Assembly (NCBI RefSeq): GCF_047675955.1
Contig: NC_132904.1
Coordinates: forward strand, 56,725,435-56,789,434
Direction: 5' to 3'
Source of the DNA: Chlorocebus sabaeus
Taxonomy: Eukaryota > Chordata > Mammalia > Primates > Cercopithecidae
DNA: 64,000 bases
How positions within the stretch are numbered: position 1 is the first letter of the stretch; each line of letters starts with the position of its first letter. The position numbers and the translations under genes were made by a program. Of this stretch, positions 35,321 to 47,103 are shown piece by piece. The notes under the pieces are model-generated. The model was not told where the DNA came from. It worked only from the letters and a program-made list of their open reading frames with translations, and made no database searches.

Positions 35321-35985
35321 ATTTATAGCAGGTTACTTTTAATAGCCAAGAACTGGAAACAACCTGAATGTCTTTTAGGAGGTGAATAAACTGTGGTATA
35401 TAAATACTGTGGTATACACTCAGCAATAAAAAGGAATGAACTATATGTACAACAACCTATATGAATTTCTGGAGCATTATGCTGAGTGTAGGGGGGAAAA
35501 CTAATTCCCAAAGGTTACATACTATATGATTCCATTTATAATTGACATGGCAATATTATAGAAATAGAGAACTGATCAGTTGTTGCTAGGAGTTAAGACA
35601 GGAATAGGAGTAGGAAAGAGTGAGTGTGCCATGAAGGGGCAACATAAGGGATCCTTGTGGTGATGGAAAATGTTCTGTATACTGACTGTATCAATATTAA
35701 TATCCTGGTGGTTATATTGTAGTATAGTTTTGCTAGATGTTGCCTTTGGGAGAAATTGGATAAAGGGTACATGAGATTTCTCTATTACTATTAGTATTAT
35801 TTTTTAAAGGGATAGGGTCTTAACCATGTTGCCCATGCTGGGGCTCAGGCGATCCTCCCACCTCAGCCTCCTGAGTAGCTGGGACTCCAGGTGCATGCCA
35901 CTGTGCCTGGCTTGTATTATTTCTTATATACTGCCGGTGAATCTATAATTATCTAAAAATAAAAAAGGTTAATTTTTTAAAAAAG
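35321..35985 (+). mobile_element. Old L1 (L1M) 3' part, split by Alu fragment
   Basis: Sense wording AACTGGAAACAACCTGAATG, CAGCAATAAAAAGGAATGAA and a tail at ATCTAAAAATAAAAAAGG. Confidence 0.75.
35798..35912 (-). mobile_element. Alu monomer-like fragment (FLAM/AluJ)
   Basis: Short antisense piece: GATCCTCCCACCTCAGCCTC to CACTGTGCCTGGC. Flanked by TATTATT on both sides. Confidence 0.75.
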
Positions 35986-36126
35986 CAACACAAATTCTAA
36001 GGGAAAAGATTGTGTAACTTAAATACATAAAACTTTTACCTTCTGCAGATCAGAGAATATTACACGGTTTAAAGGACAAGAATAAACTGGAAAAATATTT
36101 ATAACAAATAAAATTGAAAAAAGTTC

Positions 36127-36434
36127 CTTTTTTTTTTTTTTTTTTTTTTTTGAGACAGAGGCTTGCTTTGTTGCCCAAGTTGGAGTGCTGTAGCTTAATA
36201 TCTGCTCATTGCAATCTCTACCTCCTGAGTTCAAGTGATTCTCGTGCCTCAGCCTCCCAAATAGCTGGGACTACAGTCATGCGCCACCATGCCCAGCTAA
36301 TTTTTTTGTTTTTAGTAGAGATGGGATTTCGCCATGTTGGCCAGACTGGTCTTGAACTCCTGGCCTCAAACGATCTGCCCACCACAACCTCCCAAAGTGC
36401 TGGGATTACAGATGTGAGTCACTGCATCTGGCCG
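36127..36434 (-). mobile_element. AluS-like
   Basis: Antisense Alu with a T run of about 24, ending CACTGCATCTGGCC. Confidence 0.93.
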
Positions 36435-37159
36435 ATATCTTTAATATGTTAAAAAGTTCTTGAACTAATTTAGAAAACACTGATATCCTTACAGATAAGC
36501 AGTTCACAAAGAGAAAAAATGCAGCCAGCTATGAAACATATAAAAAAGTATTTTAATCTCACAAGTAATTAATGAAATGAAATTCAGTTTTTCCTCCAAA
36601 TTGCAGTTTTCATTGTTCCCCCTCTACCTACCTTTTAGGTTTTGTTGAAAATATATGGAATTTTAACTACAAGTGATATTAATTTTTAAAGATACTAACC
36701 TTTTCTGTTTTAAGTGTCATTTCTTAACAGTAGCATTAAATTCCTAGGCCACATTATCAATACTTATTTTATGTTGATAATTCTTACAGATTTCATTGTT
36801 AACCACTGTCTCATATATAGCATCATTTTTCTTGAATTTAAATTTTGACTAAGTTTTGTATTTGTCAAGAATATCTTCATATTTCTTTCCCATATAGTAT
36901 TGTGTACTGAGTACTTGGATATCTGTACATATTTTTCACCTGTACACAAACAAATTGTTTGGCTGTGTATAAAATCATTGATTATGCCACTTTCCTTAAA
37001 AAGTTAGAAAATATTGCTTCATTCTTTACTTTAATTTGATGTTGAAAATGAGAAATCTTACCCTGGTCTGCTCCTTTTTCTCAATAGGTTACCTGTTTTT
37101 AGTTAGCTAGCTTGCTTGTTTTCTGTCTAGAAATTTGTTTTTTCTTTCTTTTCTTTTTT

Positions 37160-38592
37160 TTTAAAATTATACTTTAAGTTCTAGGGTACATGTGCACAAC
37201 GTGCAGGTTTGTTACATAGGTATACATGTTCCATGTTGGTTTGTTCCACCCATCAACTCGTTATTTACATTAGGTATTTCTCCTAATGCTATCCCTCTTC
37301 CAGCCCTCCATCTCCCGACAGGTCCCAGTGCCTGATGTTCTCCACCCTGTGTCCAAGTGATCTCATTGTTCAGTTCCCACCTATGAGTGTTTGGTTTTCT
37401 GTCCTTGTGATAGTTTGCTAAGAATGCTGGTTTCCAGCTTCATACATGTCCCTGCAAGGGACATGAACTCATTCTTTTTTATGGCTGCATAGTATTCCAT
37501 AGTGTATATATGCTACATTTCCTTAATCCAGTCTATCATTGATGGACATTTGGGTTGGTTCCAAGTCTTTGCTATTGTGAATAGTGCCGCAATAAATGTA
37601 CGTGTGCATGTGTCTTTATAGTAGCATGATTTATAATCCTTTGGGTATATACCCAGTGATGGGATTGCTGGGTCAAATGGTAATTCTAGTTCTAGATCCT
37701 TGAGGAATCGCCACACTGTCTTCCACAATGGTTGAACTAATTTGCACTCCCACCAACAGTGTAAAAGTGTTCCTGTTTCTCCACATCCTGTCCAGCATCT
37801 ATTATTTCCTTACTTTTTAATGATTGCCATTCTAACTGGCATGAGATAGTATCTCATTGTGGGTTTGATTTGCATTTCTCTGATGACCAGTGATAGTGAG
37901 CATTTTTTCATGTCTGTGGCTGCATACGTGTCTTCTTTTGCGAAGTGTCTGTTCATATCCTTTGCCCACTTTTTGATGTATTTTGTTTTTTTTTTGTTTT
38001 TTCCTTGTAAATTTGAGTTTTTTGTAGACTCTAGATATTAGCCCTTTATCAGATTGGTAGATTGCAAAAATTTTCTCCCATTCTGTAGGTTGCCTGTTCA
38101 CTCGAATGGTAGTTTCTTTTGCTGTGCAGAAGCTCTTTAGTTAAATTAGATCCCATTTGCCAATTCTGGCTTTTGTTGCCATTGCTTTTGGTGTTTTAGT
38201 CATGAAGTCCTCGCTCGTGCCTATGTCCTAAATGGTATTGCCTAGGTTTTCTTCTGGGGTTTTTATGGTTTTTGGTCTAACATTTAAGTCTTTAATCCAT
38301 CTTGAATTAATTTTTTGTATAAGGTGTAAGGAAGGGATCCAGTTTCAGCTTTCTACATATAGCTAGCCAGTTTTCCCAGCACCATTTATTAAATAGGGAA
38401 TCCTTTCCCCATTTCTCATTTTTGTCAGGTTTATCAAAGATCAGATGGTTGTACATGTGTGCTGTTATTTCTGAGGCCTCTGTTCTGTTCCATTTGTCTA
38501 TATATCTGTTTTTGTACCAGTACCAGACTGTTTTGGTTACTGTAGCCTTGTAGTATAGTTTCAAGTAAGGTAGCGTGATGCCTCCAGCTTTT
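37160..38592 (-). mobile_element. 5'-truncated L1P, decayed
   Basis: Antisense 3' 1.4 kb of a primate L1 (AAGTTCTAGGGTACATGTGC; GATGGACATTTGGGTTGGTT), cut at GATGCCTCCAGCTTTT. ORF2 is broken into short frames, for example 37513-37728, 37832-38101 and 38307-38564, so it is older than the intact copy. Confidence 0.92.
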
Positions 38593-38595
38593 AAA

Positions 38596-39583
38596 AATTC
38601 TTAATTTGGTCAGATAATCTGTGCATGTCTGAGTGTGTACAAATGTGTGGATTTTTCATAGTATTTTTGTCAAGCATTTAGTGAGTCCTTCCCATCGGAA
38701 GACTCAAGGCTTTCTTCAGCTAAAGGATATTTTCTTTTATAATCTCTTTAATTATTGCTCCCATTTACCCTATTTTGTTCTCTCGTTCTAGAAGTCCAGT
38801 AATTCTGAAATTGGATATTGTTGATAGTTTGCCATGCAGCTTATCTTTTTTCCTCATAATTTCCACTTCTTTATCATTTTATCTTTGTGCTGGGAGAATT
38901 CCTCAACTTGGACTTTTAATATACTAATTTGGTTTTCAGCCATGTCCATTTCAATCTGCTATTTTCTTTTCTTTTTTTTTTTTTTTTTTGAGACAGAGTC
39001 TTGCTCTGTCTTCCAGGCTGGAGTGCAATGGCGCGATCTCAGCTCACTGCAACCTTTGCTGCCTGGGTTCAAGTGATTCTCTTGCTTCAGCCTCCTAAGT
39101 AGCTGAAACTACAGGTGCCCGCCACTACTCCCGGTTAATTTTTTTGTATTTTTAGTAGAGACAGGGTTTCGCCATGTTGGTCAGGCTGGTCTCGAACTCT
39201 TGACCTCAGGTGATCCAACTGCTTCAGCCTCCCAAAGTCTTAGGATTACAGGAGTGAGCCAGTGCACCTCGCCCAATCTGCTATTTTCTTGCTGAGCATT
39301 AATTTTTTTTTTTATTTACAATTATGGCTTTCTATTCAATAGCTCCTTTTTATTTCTTGTTTGCTCCCTTTTTAAATTGAAGCCTGGCTAGGTTTTATCA
39401 ATGCAGTATCTTCTTGAATATTATTGGGAATATCAATCATAAATTGGTTGATGTTAACTCCTATTTCCTGCACTATTTTATTAGAGACTATTGGCATAGT
39501 TTGTTTCGGTTAGTTTTGTTCCCTCATTTTGAACTGCTGGTTTTCTCATAGGAGCAGTGAATTTTTGTTGCTTGCTTATATTT
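38596..39583 (-). mobile_element. Old L1-like, ORF1 side
   Basis: Antisense wording TCGTTCTAGAAGTCCAGTAA, typical of old L1 ORF1. Interrupted by the Alu at 38969. Similar sequence before 37155 may belong to it, making the L1P an insertion. Uncertain limits. Confidence 0.5.
38969..39273 (-). mobile_element. AluS-like
   Basis: Antisense Alu with a perfect 17-bp target duplication CAATCTGCTATTTTCTT (38952-38968 and 39274-39290). Confidence 0.96.
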
Positions 39584-39597
39584 TTAATGATGTTCTT

Positions 39598-39900
39598 TTT
39601 TTTTTTTTTTTTTTTTTTTTGAGACAGACTCTCGCTCTGTTGTGCCCAGGCTGGTGTGCAGTGGTGCGATCTTGGCTCACTGCAAGCTCTGCCACCTGGG
39701 TTCATGCCATTTTCCTGCCTCAGCCTCCCAAGTAGCTGGGACTACAGGCTCCTGCCACCATGCCTGGCTAATTTTTTGTATTTTTAGTAGAGATGGGGCA
39801 CTGTGTTAGCCAGGATGGTCTTGATCTCCTGACCTCATGATCCACCCGCCTCAGCCTCCCAAAGTGCTGGGATTATAGGTGTGAGCCACCATGCCTGCCC
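39598..39900 (-). mobile_element. AluY/S-like
   Basis: Antisense Alu with a perfect 14-bp target duplication TTAATGATGTTCTT (39584-39597 and 39901-39914). Confidence 0.96.
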
Positions 39901-39989
39901 TTAATGATGTTCTTGAGTAACCAGTAATGTTGGCTTACATAGGCTACCTCAGCAGTTTTATGAGTTATTATTTGATTTTCCTCAGGGGG

Positions 39990-42150
39990 CCTCTTCCTCT
40001 TTTAAAAAGAAAATTATTTATTATAATGAATACATAAAATTAAATATATCGATGTTTTGATATATGTATACACTGTGAAATGGCTAAATCAAGCTATTTA
40101 ACATATGCATTACCTCACATACTTAAGGATTTTTGTGGTGAGAACACTTAAAATGTACTCTGTTAGCAATTTTCAAATATACAACATACTGTTATTAACT
40201 GTAGTCTGTACAATATATAATAGATCTCTTGAACTTACTTATTCCTCCTATCCAGCTGAAATTTTATGTCCTTTGACTAGCATTTCCCTGATTCCCCCAG
40301 CTTCTGATAACCACTATTTTATTTTCTTTATGATCTTGACTTTTTTACACTCCACATATAAGTGAAGTTACGCTGTATCTGTCTTTGTGTGCCTGGCTTA
40401 TTTCGGTTAACATAATGTCCTCCAAGTTCATCCATGTTGTCATAAATAACAGGATTTCCTTTTTGAAAGCTGAGTAGGCCAGGTGCGGTGGCTCACGCCT
40501 GTAATCCCAACACTTTGGGAGGCCGAGGCAGGTGGATCACTTGAGCCTAGGAGTTCAAGACCAACCTGGATAACACGGTGAAACCCTGTCTCCACAAAAT
40601 ACAAAAGATTGCTAGGCATGGTGGCATGTGCCTAGTCCCAGCTACTTGGGAGGCTGAGGTGGGAGGCTGAGATGAGTCCAAGAGGTGGAGATTGCAGTGA
40701 GCTGAGATTGTGCCACTGCACTCCAGCCTGGGTGGCAGTGTGAGACCTTGTCTCAAAAAAAACCAAAAAAAAAACAACTGAGTAGTATTCTGTTGTGTAT
40801 ATGTGCCACATTTTCTTTATTCATCCATTCATGGATGTTCAGATTGATGCTATAGTGTGGCTATTGTGAATAATGCTGCAGTGAACATGGGAGTGCAGAT
40901 ATCTTTTTGACGGACTGATTTCTTATCTTTTGGATATATATCCAGTAGTGGTATTGCTGGATCATATGATAGTTCTATTTTTAATTTGTTGAGGAGTCAC
41001 TATACTGTTTTCCATAATGACTGTACTAGTTTACATTCCCAGCAATAGTATATAAGGGTTCCCTTTTCTCTACATCCTTGCCGACACTTACTATTGCCTT
41101 TCGTCTTTTTGATAATAGCCATTCTAACAGATGTGGTGATATTGTGGTTTAAATTTGCAATTCTTGAATGTTTAGTGATGTTGAGCACTTTCTCATATGC
41201 CTGTTGACTATTTTTAATGTCTTCTTTTGAGAAGTGTCTATTTATATCCTTTGCCTATTTTTAAATTAGGTTTTCTTTTGCTATGGAGTTGAGTTCCTTA
41301 TATATTTTATATATTAACCCATTATCAAATATATGGTTTGCAAATATTTTCTCCCATTACATAGATTGTCTCTTCACTCTGTTGTTTCCTTTGCTGTACA
41401 GAAGCTTTTTGCAGTAATCCCATTTGTCTATTTTCACCTTTGTTGCATGGGCTTTTGGTGTCATATCCAAAAATATCATTGTCCAGACCAATGTCATGGA
41501 GCTTTTTCCCTAGGTTTTCTTCTAGTAGTTTTACAGTTTCAGGTCTTAGGTTTAAGTCTTCAGTGCATTTTGAGTTGATTTTTGTAAACGTGAGGTGTGA
41601 GATGAGGGTCTGATTTCACCGTTTTCCATGTGGATATCCAGTTTCCCCAACACCATTTATTGAAGAGATTGTCCTTTGACCTTTTTGTGTTTGTTGTTTG
41701 ACCTATGTGTATGTGTGTATGTTTTATTTTTTGGCATCTTTGTTTAAAAAAATTGACCGTAAATGTGCGGATTTATTTCTGGGCTTTCTCTATTCTGTTC
41801 CATGAGTCTGTATGTCTGTTTTTATGCCAGTAACATACTGTTTTGATTACTATAGCTTTGTAGTAGATTTGGGAATCAGGCACTGTGATGCCTCTGGCTT
41901 TGTTCTTTTTGTTCATGATTGCTTTGGCCATTTGGGGTCTTTTGTGGTTCCATATGAATTTTAGAATTTTTTATTCTATTTCTGTGAAAAATTGTCATGG
42001 AAATTTTGATAGGGATTGTATTGAATCTGTAGATTGCTTTGTATACTATGGACATTTTAGTAATATCAATTCTTCCAATCCATAAACAGGACATCTTTTC
42101 ATTTTATTTGTGTCTTCTTCAATTTCTTTCATCAAAATTTTATAGTTTTC
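39990..42150 (-). mobile_element. L1MA-like element, 3' UTR and ORF2
   Basis: Antisense: 3' UTR wording (TTGATATATGTATACACTGT), then ORF2 end and upstream ORF2. Interrupted by the sense Alu at 40477. Ends abruptly at an Alu fragment. Confidence 0.8.
40477..40775 (+). mobile_element. Alu
   Basis: Sense Alu inside the L1MA-like element. CTGAGTA lies on both sides, as a short target duplication. Confidence 0.93.
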
Positions 42151-42152
42151 AG

Positions 42153-42338
42153 TTCAGCCTCCCAAGTAGCTGGGATTACAGGCATGCACCACCACGCCCA
42201 GCTAATTTTGTATTTTTAGTAGAGGTGGGGTTTCACCTTGTTGGTCAGGCTGGTCTCGAACTCCTGACCTCAGGTGATCCACTCACCCCAGCCTCCCAAA
42301 GTGCTGGGATTACAGGCGTGAGCCACCGCACCCAGCCT
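42153..42338 (-). mobile_element. Alu lacking its 3' end
   Basis: Antisense Alu beginning directly at CAGCCTCCCAAGTAGCTGGG with no T run, so the Alu's 3' end and A tail are missing. The other end, GCGTGAGCCACCGCACCCAG, is complete. Confidence 0.9.
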
Positions 42339-42339
42339 A

Positions 42340-43214
42340 TACTTTCATATATATATTTGTGTTACTAAATAGTGTCCCTTGCTCTCTACTTGAAGAACAC
42401 CCTTGAGCATTTCTTATAAGACAGATCTTGTGTGGATAAGCTCCTTCAACTTTTGTCTGGCAGAGTGTTTGTTTTTTCCTCATTTCTGAAGGAGAACTTT
42501 GCCAACTACAATATTCTTGGTTGACCTTTTTTTTGTTTTTGTTTTCCATAAGCATTTTGAATATATTTTCCCACTCTTTTCTGGCCTTTAAGGTTTCTGC
42601 TGATAAATCTGTTAGAACTCCCTTATATGTGATCTACTTTTTTTCTTTTGCTGCTTCCAGCATCCTCTCTTTTATTTTTGATAGTCTGATTATAATACTT
42701 CTTGATATAGTCTTACTTGAGGTCAGTCTGATTGGAGACTTTTGACCTTCCTGTACCCAGATATTTATAACTTTCCCCAGATTTGTATAGTTTTCTGCTA
42801 TTATTTCTTTAAACTTTCTATCCTTTTGTCTCTCTCTCCTCCTTCTTGAACTCCAGTTCCCATAAATCCCATAAGCTGCCCCATAAATCCCATAAGCTTT
42901 CTTTCTTTTCATTCTTTTTTTCTCACCCAACTGTATATTGTCAAATAATGTCTTTAGATTCAAAGGTTCATTCTTTTGCTCAGTGTTGCTGTCGATACTC
43001 TCTATTGCATTTTTCATTTCATTTCTCATATTTTTCAGCTGTAGAATTTGTTTGATTTTTTATGTATAATTTCAGTCTCTTGTAAATTTTTTTATTATTG
43101 TTTTTCTGGTTTCCTTTCATTGTTTCTCTGTATTTTCTTGAAGTTCGCTGAGTTTCCTTAAAACAGTTATCTTGAATTCTTTGTTAGGCAATTCATGTTC
43201 ATGTGTCTTTATTT
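42340..43214 (-). mobile_element. L1MA-like element, ORF1 remnant
   Basis: Antisense ORF1 relic. A - strand frame at 42634-43029 gives 131 residues with ORF1-like YTNLGKVINIWVQEGQKSP. It includes a tandem 21-bp duplication that encodes AYGIYGAAYGIYG (42858-42899). Confidence 0.75.
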
Positions 43215-43518
43215 CCTTTTTTTTTTTTTTTTTTTGAGACAGAGTTTTGTCTTGTTGCCCAGGCTGGAGTGCAATGGCATAATCTCGGCTCACTGCAACC
43301 TCTGCCTCCTGGGTTCAAACAATTCTCCTGCCTCAGCCTCCAGAGTAGCTGGAATTACAGGCGCCTGCCACCATGCCCGGCTAACTTTTTGTATTTTTAG
43401 TAGAGATAGGATTTCACCATGTTGACCAGGTTGGTTTTGAACTCCTGACCTCAGGTGATCTACCTCTCTTGGCCTCCTAAAGTGCTGAGCTTACAAGCGT
43501 GAGCCACCGCGCCCAGGC
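43215..43518 (-). mobile_element. AluS-like
   Basis: Antisense full Alu with a T run of about 20, ending CACCGCGCCCAGGC, between ORF1 and the 5' part of the old L1. Confidence 0.93.
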
Positions 43519-44720
43519 ATATCTTCATTTCTTTAGGGTCTGTTCCTGGTGCTTTATTTTGTTCATTGGTGGCAACATGTTTCCCTGATTGTTCTTGATC
43601 CTCATGGCTATGCATTGGTGTCTGTGCATTTGAAGAAGCAGGGTCTTATGCTGGTGAATGGTTTTTGCATACTGGCTTTGTCTGGAAAAGCCATTCACCA
43701 GTCAGCATGCCCAGAGATTCTGGATAGGCCATTTGGTGTGATCTGCAGGTGGCCTTGCTGCTAGAGTCCTTAGGCAGGGTGGCCTGGTGCTGCGTCCATG
43801 GGATTGGGGTTGAATCCTGGATCCCCTGGGGTGTACCTGTTGATTAAATCCTCAGGCATGGACCTGGAGCTCGTATCTTGTGTGGAGAGGCTATCCCAAA
43901 GCCTAGGTCCGCAAGGGCTGACCTGGGGCTGGACTGGGCCTTGAGCCTGGGACTTCAGAGATTGGCCAGATGCTAGAATGAACCTGGTGCCTGGGTCCAC
44001 TGAAATGGGCCTGGAGTCTGAGTCTGATGGATGTGTCTGGAGGCTAGGTCCATTAGGGCTGGCCTGGGTCCTGGGGCCACAGGCCTCCAGCCTAGAACCT
44101 AGGTCCATAGGGGCAGTCCTGGGGTTCTGAGGGCCAGCCCAATGCTAGGGTCTACTGGGTTGGCCTAGACCCAGGGTCTGCTGGATTGTGGGAATGCAGG
44201 GGCCAACCTGAAAGTAGCGGGGGTCATAGAGACTAGCCTGGCACTGGGAAGGCCTAGAGTCTGTGTCTGCAGGTGCTGGCCTGGTAACTGAAGTTAGGGG
44301 TGCCAATTTGGCATTGGGGCTACACGGGCAGACCTGGCTCTGGTTTTGTCTGGAACCTAGGGTGGGACTGGATTATGGGGCCATAGTTGCTGGCCTGATG
44401 CTTGGTAGGCCTGGAGTCTGTATCTGCAGGGGCCAGCATGGAGGCTGGGTTTGTGGGTACAGGCATTATGACTAGGGATGCAGAGCTGGACTGAGGCCTG
44501 ATGTTGGGGTAGGCCGAGAGCCTGAGTCTGGGTGGCCTTCCCTCTTAAAGCAGATAGTCATGAAAATTCAAAGGTAAGCTTTGTTCTAGGTGTGGGAAGG
44601 CAGGGACATGCCAGCAAATGGACTTCTTTTAAGCATTCAGTGGCTGGGAGCTGACTAGCAAGCAGCTTTTCCAGCTCCTATCCTTGACCATGGAGGCTGA
44701 GGGTCTTGGGTAGCTAAGTT
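43519..44720 (-). mobile_element. Old L1 5' region with degenerate GC-rich repeats
   Basis: From 43740 to about 44540 words such as GGCCTGGAGTCTG, GGGCTGGCCTGG and CCTGGGTCCAC recur irregularly. It follows ORF1 in the expected order for an L1 5' UTR, so I read it as the 5' UTR's internal tandem repeat, decayed. Frames here (for example 43770-44108 -) are low-complexity, not genes. Confidence 0.55.
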
Positions 44721-44789
44721 CCACTTTACCTAGCATTCCATCCACAGTAAGTTGAGCCTTGGAATAAAGACTGCATTGGCAAAATTCTT

Positions 44790-45715
44790 AACATACTACT
44801 GTGAGTGCTGGTGAGGGTGTGATAAGATGGACAGTCTTTATATCACTGGTAAGATTGAAAATTTATACCACTCTTCTGGAAAGTAATTTGGCAGAGTATA
44901 GAAAAGACTTTTGAAATGTCCATTCCCTTTGGTCTAGTTTTCATATTTATAGAAATCTATCTTAAAGAATTAAGGAAGTGGACATAGACTTACATTAAGA
45001 GATCTTAACTTGTATACTACTTATAATAGGGGAAAATTGGAAAGAATCTAAATGTCCTAGAAAAGAGGACTAGTAAATCATGTCAGTTATATAGCTATAT
45101 GATGAGGTGTTTTGCAGCCAGCTTTCAAATGCCTAATGACATGGAGAGATGCTCATGATATAATGTTGAATTGAAAAACATCAGGATATAACCTTTTATG
45201 CACAAATATGATCCTTCTTTTTAAAAAAAAGGGAATAAGAAAATACATGTTGGCTGGGCGCAGTAGCTCATGCCTGTAATCCCAACACTTTGGGAGACCG
45301 AGGTAGGTGGATCACCTGAGGTCAGGAGTTTGAGACCAGCCTGGCCAACGTGGTGAAACCCCGTCTCTACTAAAAATACAAAAAATTAGCCAGGTGTGGT
45401 GGAATGCACCTGTAGTCTCAGCTACTCAGCAGGCTGAGGCAGGAGAATCACTTGAACCATGGATGTGGAGGTTGCAGTGAACCGAGATTGCACCACTGCA
45501 TTCCAGCCTGGGCAGGTCTCAGAGCAAGACTCCGCCTCAAAAGAAAAAAAAGAAAGGAAAAGACATGTTTTATATGGTTAAAAGGCCAGAAAAAAGCAAA
45601 TTATTATGAGTGATGATATGGGTGATTTGTGTTTTCTTTTTTAAATTAGCCTGTATGTTTTCCAAATTTTCTACAAATGTGTCTGTATGATTTTTATAGT
45701 CAGAAAAAGCAGTGA
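44790..45715 (+). mobile_element. Old L1-like tail, split by Alu
   Basis: Sense wording: GAGTGCTGGTGAGGGTGTGA, GGGGAAAATTGGAAAGAATC, and after the Alu a tail TTTTCCAAATTTTCTACAAA with TTTTTATAGTCAGAAAAA. Confidence 0.65.
45252..45550 (+). mobile_element. AluS-like
   Basis: Sense Alu with an imperfect target duplication (AAAATACATGTT and AAAAGACATGTT). Confidence 0.93.
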
Positions 45716-46675
45716 ATGTAGAAATGTCTCCACACACCCTACATTGCACCAAAAAAGACTTTGTCACAGTTGGTAGGCACAAAGTGGTTTACGTTAGGGT
45801 TGAATTTGCCAATTATCATAATGGGCAAATGGGTTCTGAATCCTCCAGCTTTCTGCACTGTATCGTGATCACTGCCGCTGGTGCCAGTACTGGTGTGTGA
45901 GCTCCAGCACGGCCCATCTGCTGCTCAGGCTTGCTTGGCTGACACAGATTTATTTCATTTCGTTTGGTAATTTGGCAACAGTTTCTCTTTTCTCATTATC
46001 CTAGCTGGGATTCAGTACCAGTGTTATTCATTTTGTGTACCAGTTTGTTGTTTTCTTTTGTTCCATTTTGTGAAGATGAAGAAGCCAACAACAGGAATTC
46101 TGTCTTCCAAAAATGCAGTGCTTGTCCTTTGGGATCTTGGGCATGTCTTGCTAAAGTGCTCTCTATTTTTGACACTTGCAAGCCATTTCAATTGTTTTGA
46201 TAAATAGAAAGTTTCATGGGGTATTTTTCAAAGAGCTTAGCATTCCTTTCCTCTCCCCCCTTCACCAAGGAAGATTTGGAAATTGTTCCAAATAGAAATT
46301 ATAAACATTAGCCTGGAGCCGTGCTCTGATATTTGATGCCTTTTTTTTTTTTAAACTAAAGGCTCATGTTGTTTGTTTAATCTTCATCAGTACTGCAAAA
46401 ACACGTGGTATAAGACTTAACTCTGCCCCAAGCACCCTACACATAAGAAGGGATTTTCATCTGAATTGGTTTGTATTTCAGAGCATTGGGATAGTCAGCC
46501 AGATTGCTAAGAATTTGCTCAAGTGAAACTTTAGAACTATTGGAATCTTAAGAGATGTCTTCAATGGATCTGTTAGGATAAGATGGCTGCTGCCTGAGAA
46601 TCCTCTTTGAACCTGACACTATTTTTTTTTTGAGGAGACATTCTTTGTAATACTTTATGCTGCTTTTCTCTCTAG

Positions 46676-47103
46676 GTTACCCTGAAGAGACTTATCCAAT
46701 TTATGACCTTTCAGAGTGTATCAAGCGTAGGCAAGAAACAATTTTGGTGGATTACCCTGACCCAAAAGAGCTTTCTGCTGAAGAAACAGCTGAGAGAATG
46801 GGAGTGATAGAAGAGGAAGAATCAGATCATTTGGGTTGGGAAAGTCTGCCCACTGACCCCAGAGCCCAGGAAGATAATTCTGTCACCTCGTGTGATCCAA
46901 AGCCAGAAACATGTTCCTGCTGTTTTCATGAAGACGAGGATCCTGCTGTCTTGGCAGAGAATGCAGATAGCTACCTTGAGCAAGAGGAAACCACTAAAGA
47001 AGAGTGGTCCCAAGACTTTAGAGATGAAGGGTTGGGCATCAACATCGATAAAGCATATACAGGCAGCATGCTGAGGAAGCGTAACCCCCAGGGTTTAGAG
47101 TGA
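46676..47103 (+). CDS. RIC3: RIC3 final coding exon with stop codon
   Basis: After the acceptor TTTTCTCTCTAG the frame completes Gly and reads YPEETYPIYDLSECIKRRQE through an acidic tail to the terminal SMLRKRNPQGLE and a TGA stop at 47101-47103. Landmarks are ILVDYPDPKELSAEE, the EEEESDHLGWESLPTDP block and a Cys-rich ETCSCCFHEDED. The run AVLAENADSYLEQEE appears four residues shorter than human RIC3 as I recall it, and the summed coding length fits about 365 residues against 369. No frameshift or early stop is visible. The tail is the less conserved part of RIC3, so small indels here are unsurprising. Confidence 0.96.

Larger units (their letters stand above)
31146..46675 (+). other. RIC3: RIC3 intron 5
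   Basis: About 15.5 kb built mostly of decayed L1 elements interrupted by Alu insertions. From left to right: antisense L1M, sense L1M tail, antisense 5'-truncated L1P, old L1 pieces, an antisense L1MA-like element with ORF1 and 5' region, and a sense L1M tail. The last stretch, 45720-46675, has no repeat that I recognise. Confidence 0.85.

Noticed and set aside
37160..38592. Possible second active L1
   Set aside because: 5'-truncated, and ORF2 is broken by several stops and frameshifts.
43770..44108. 112-codon Pro/Ser-rich frame on the - strand
   Set aside because: A consequence of the GC-rich irregular repeats in an old L1 5' region.
43740..44540. CRISPR-like regular repeats
   Set aside because: Units are irregular in sequence and spacing, and the DNA is primate nuclear.
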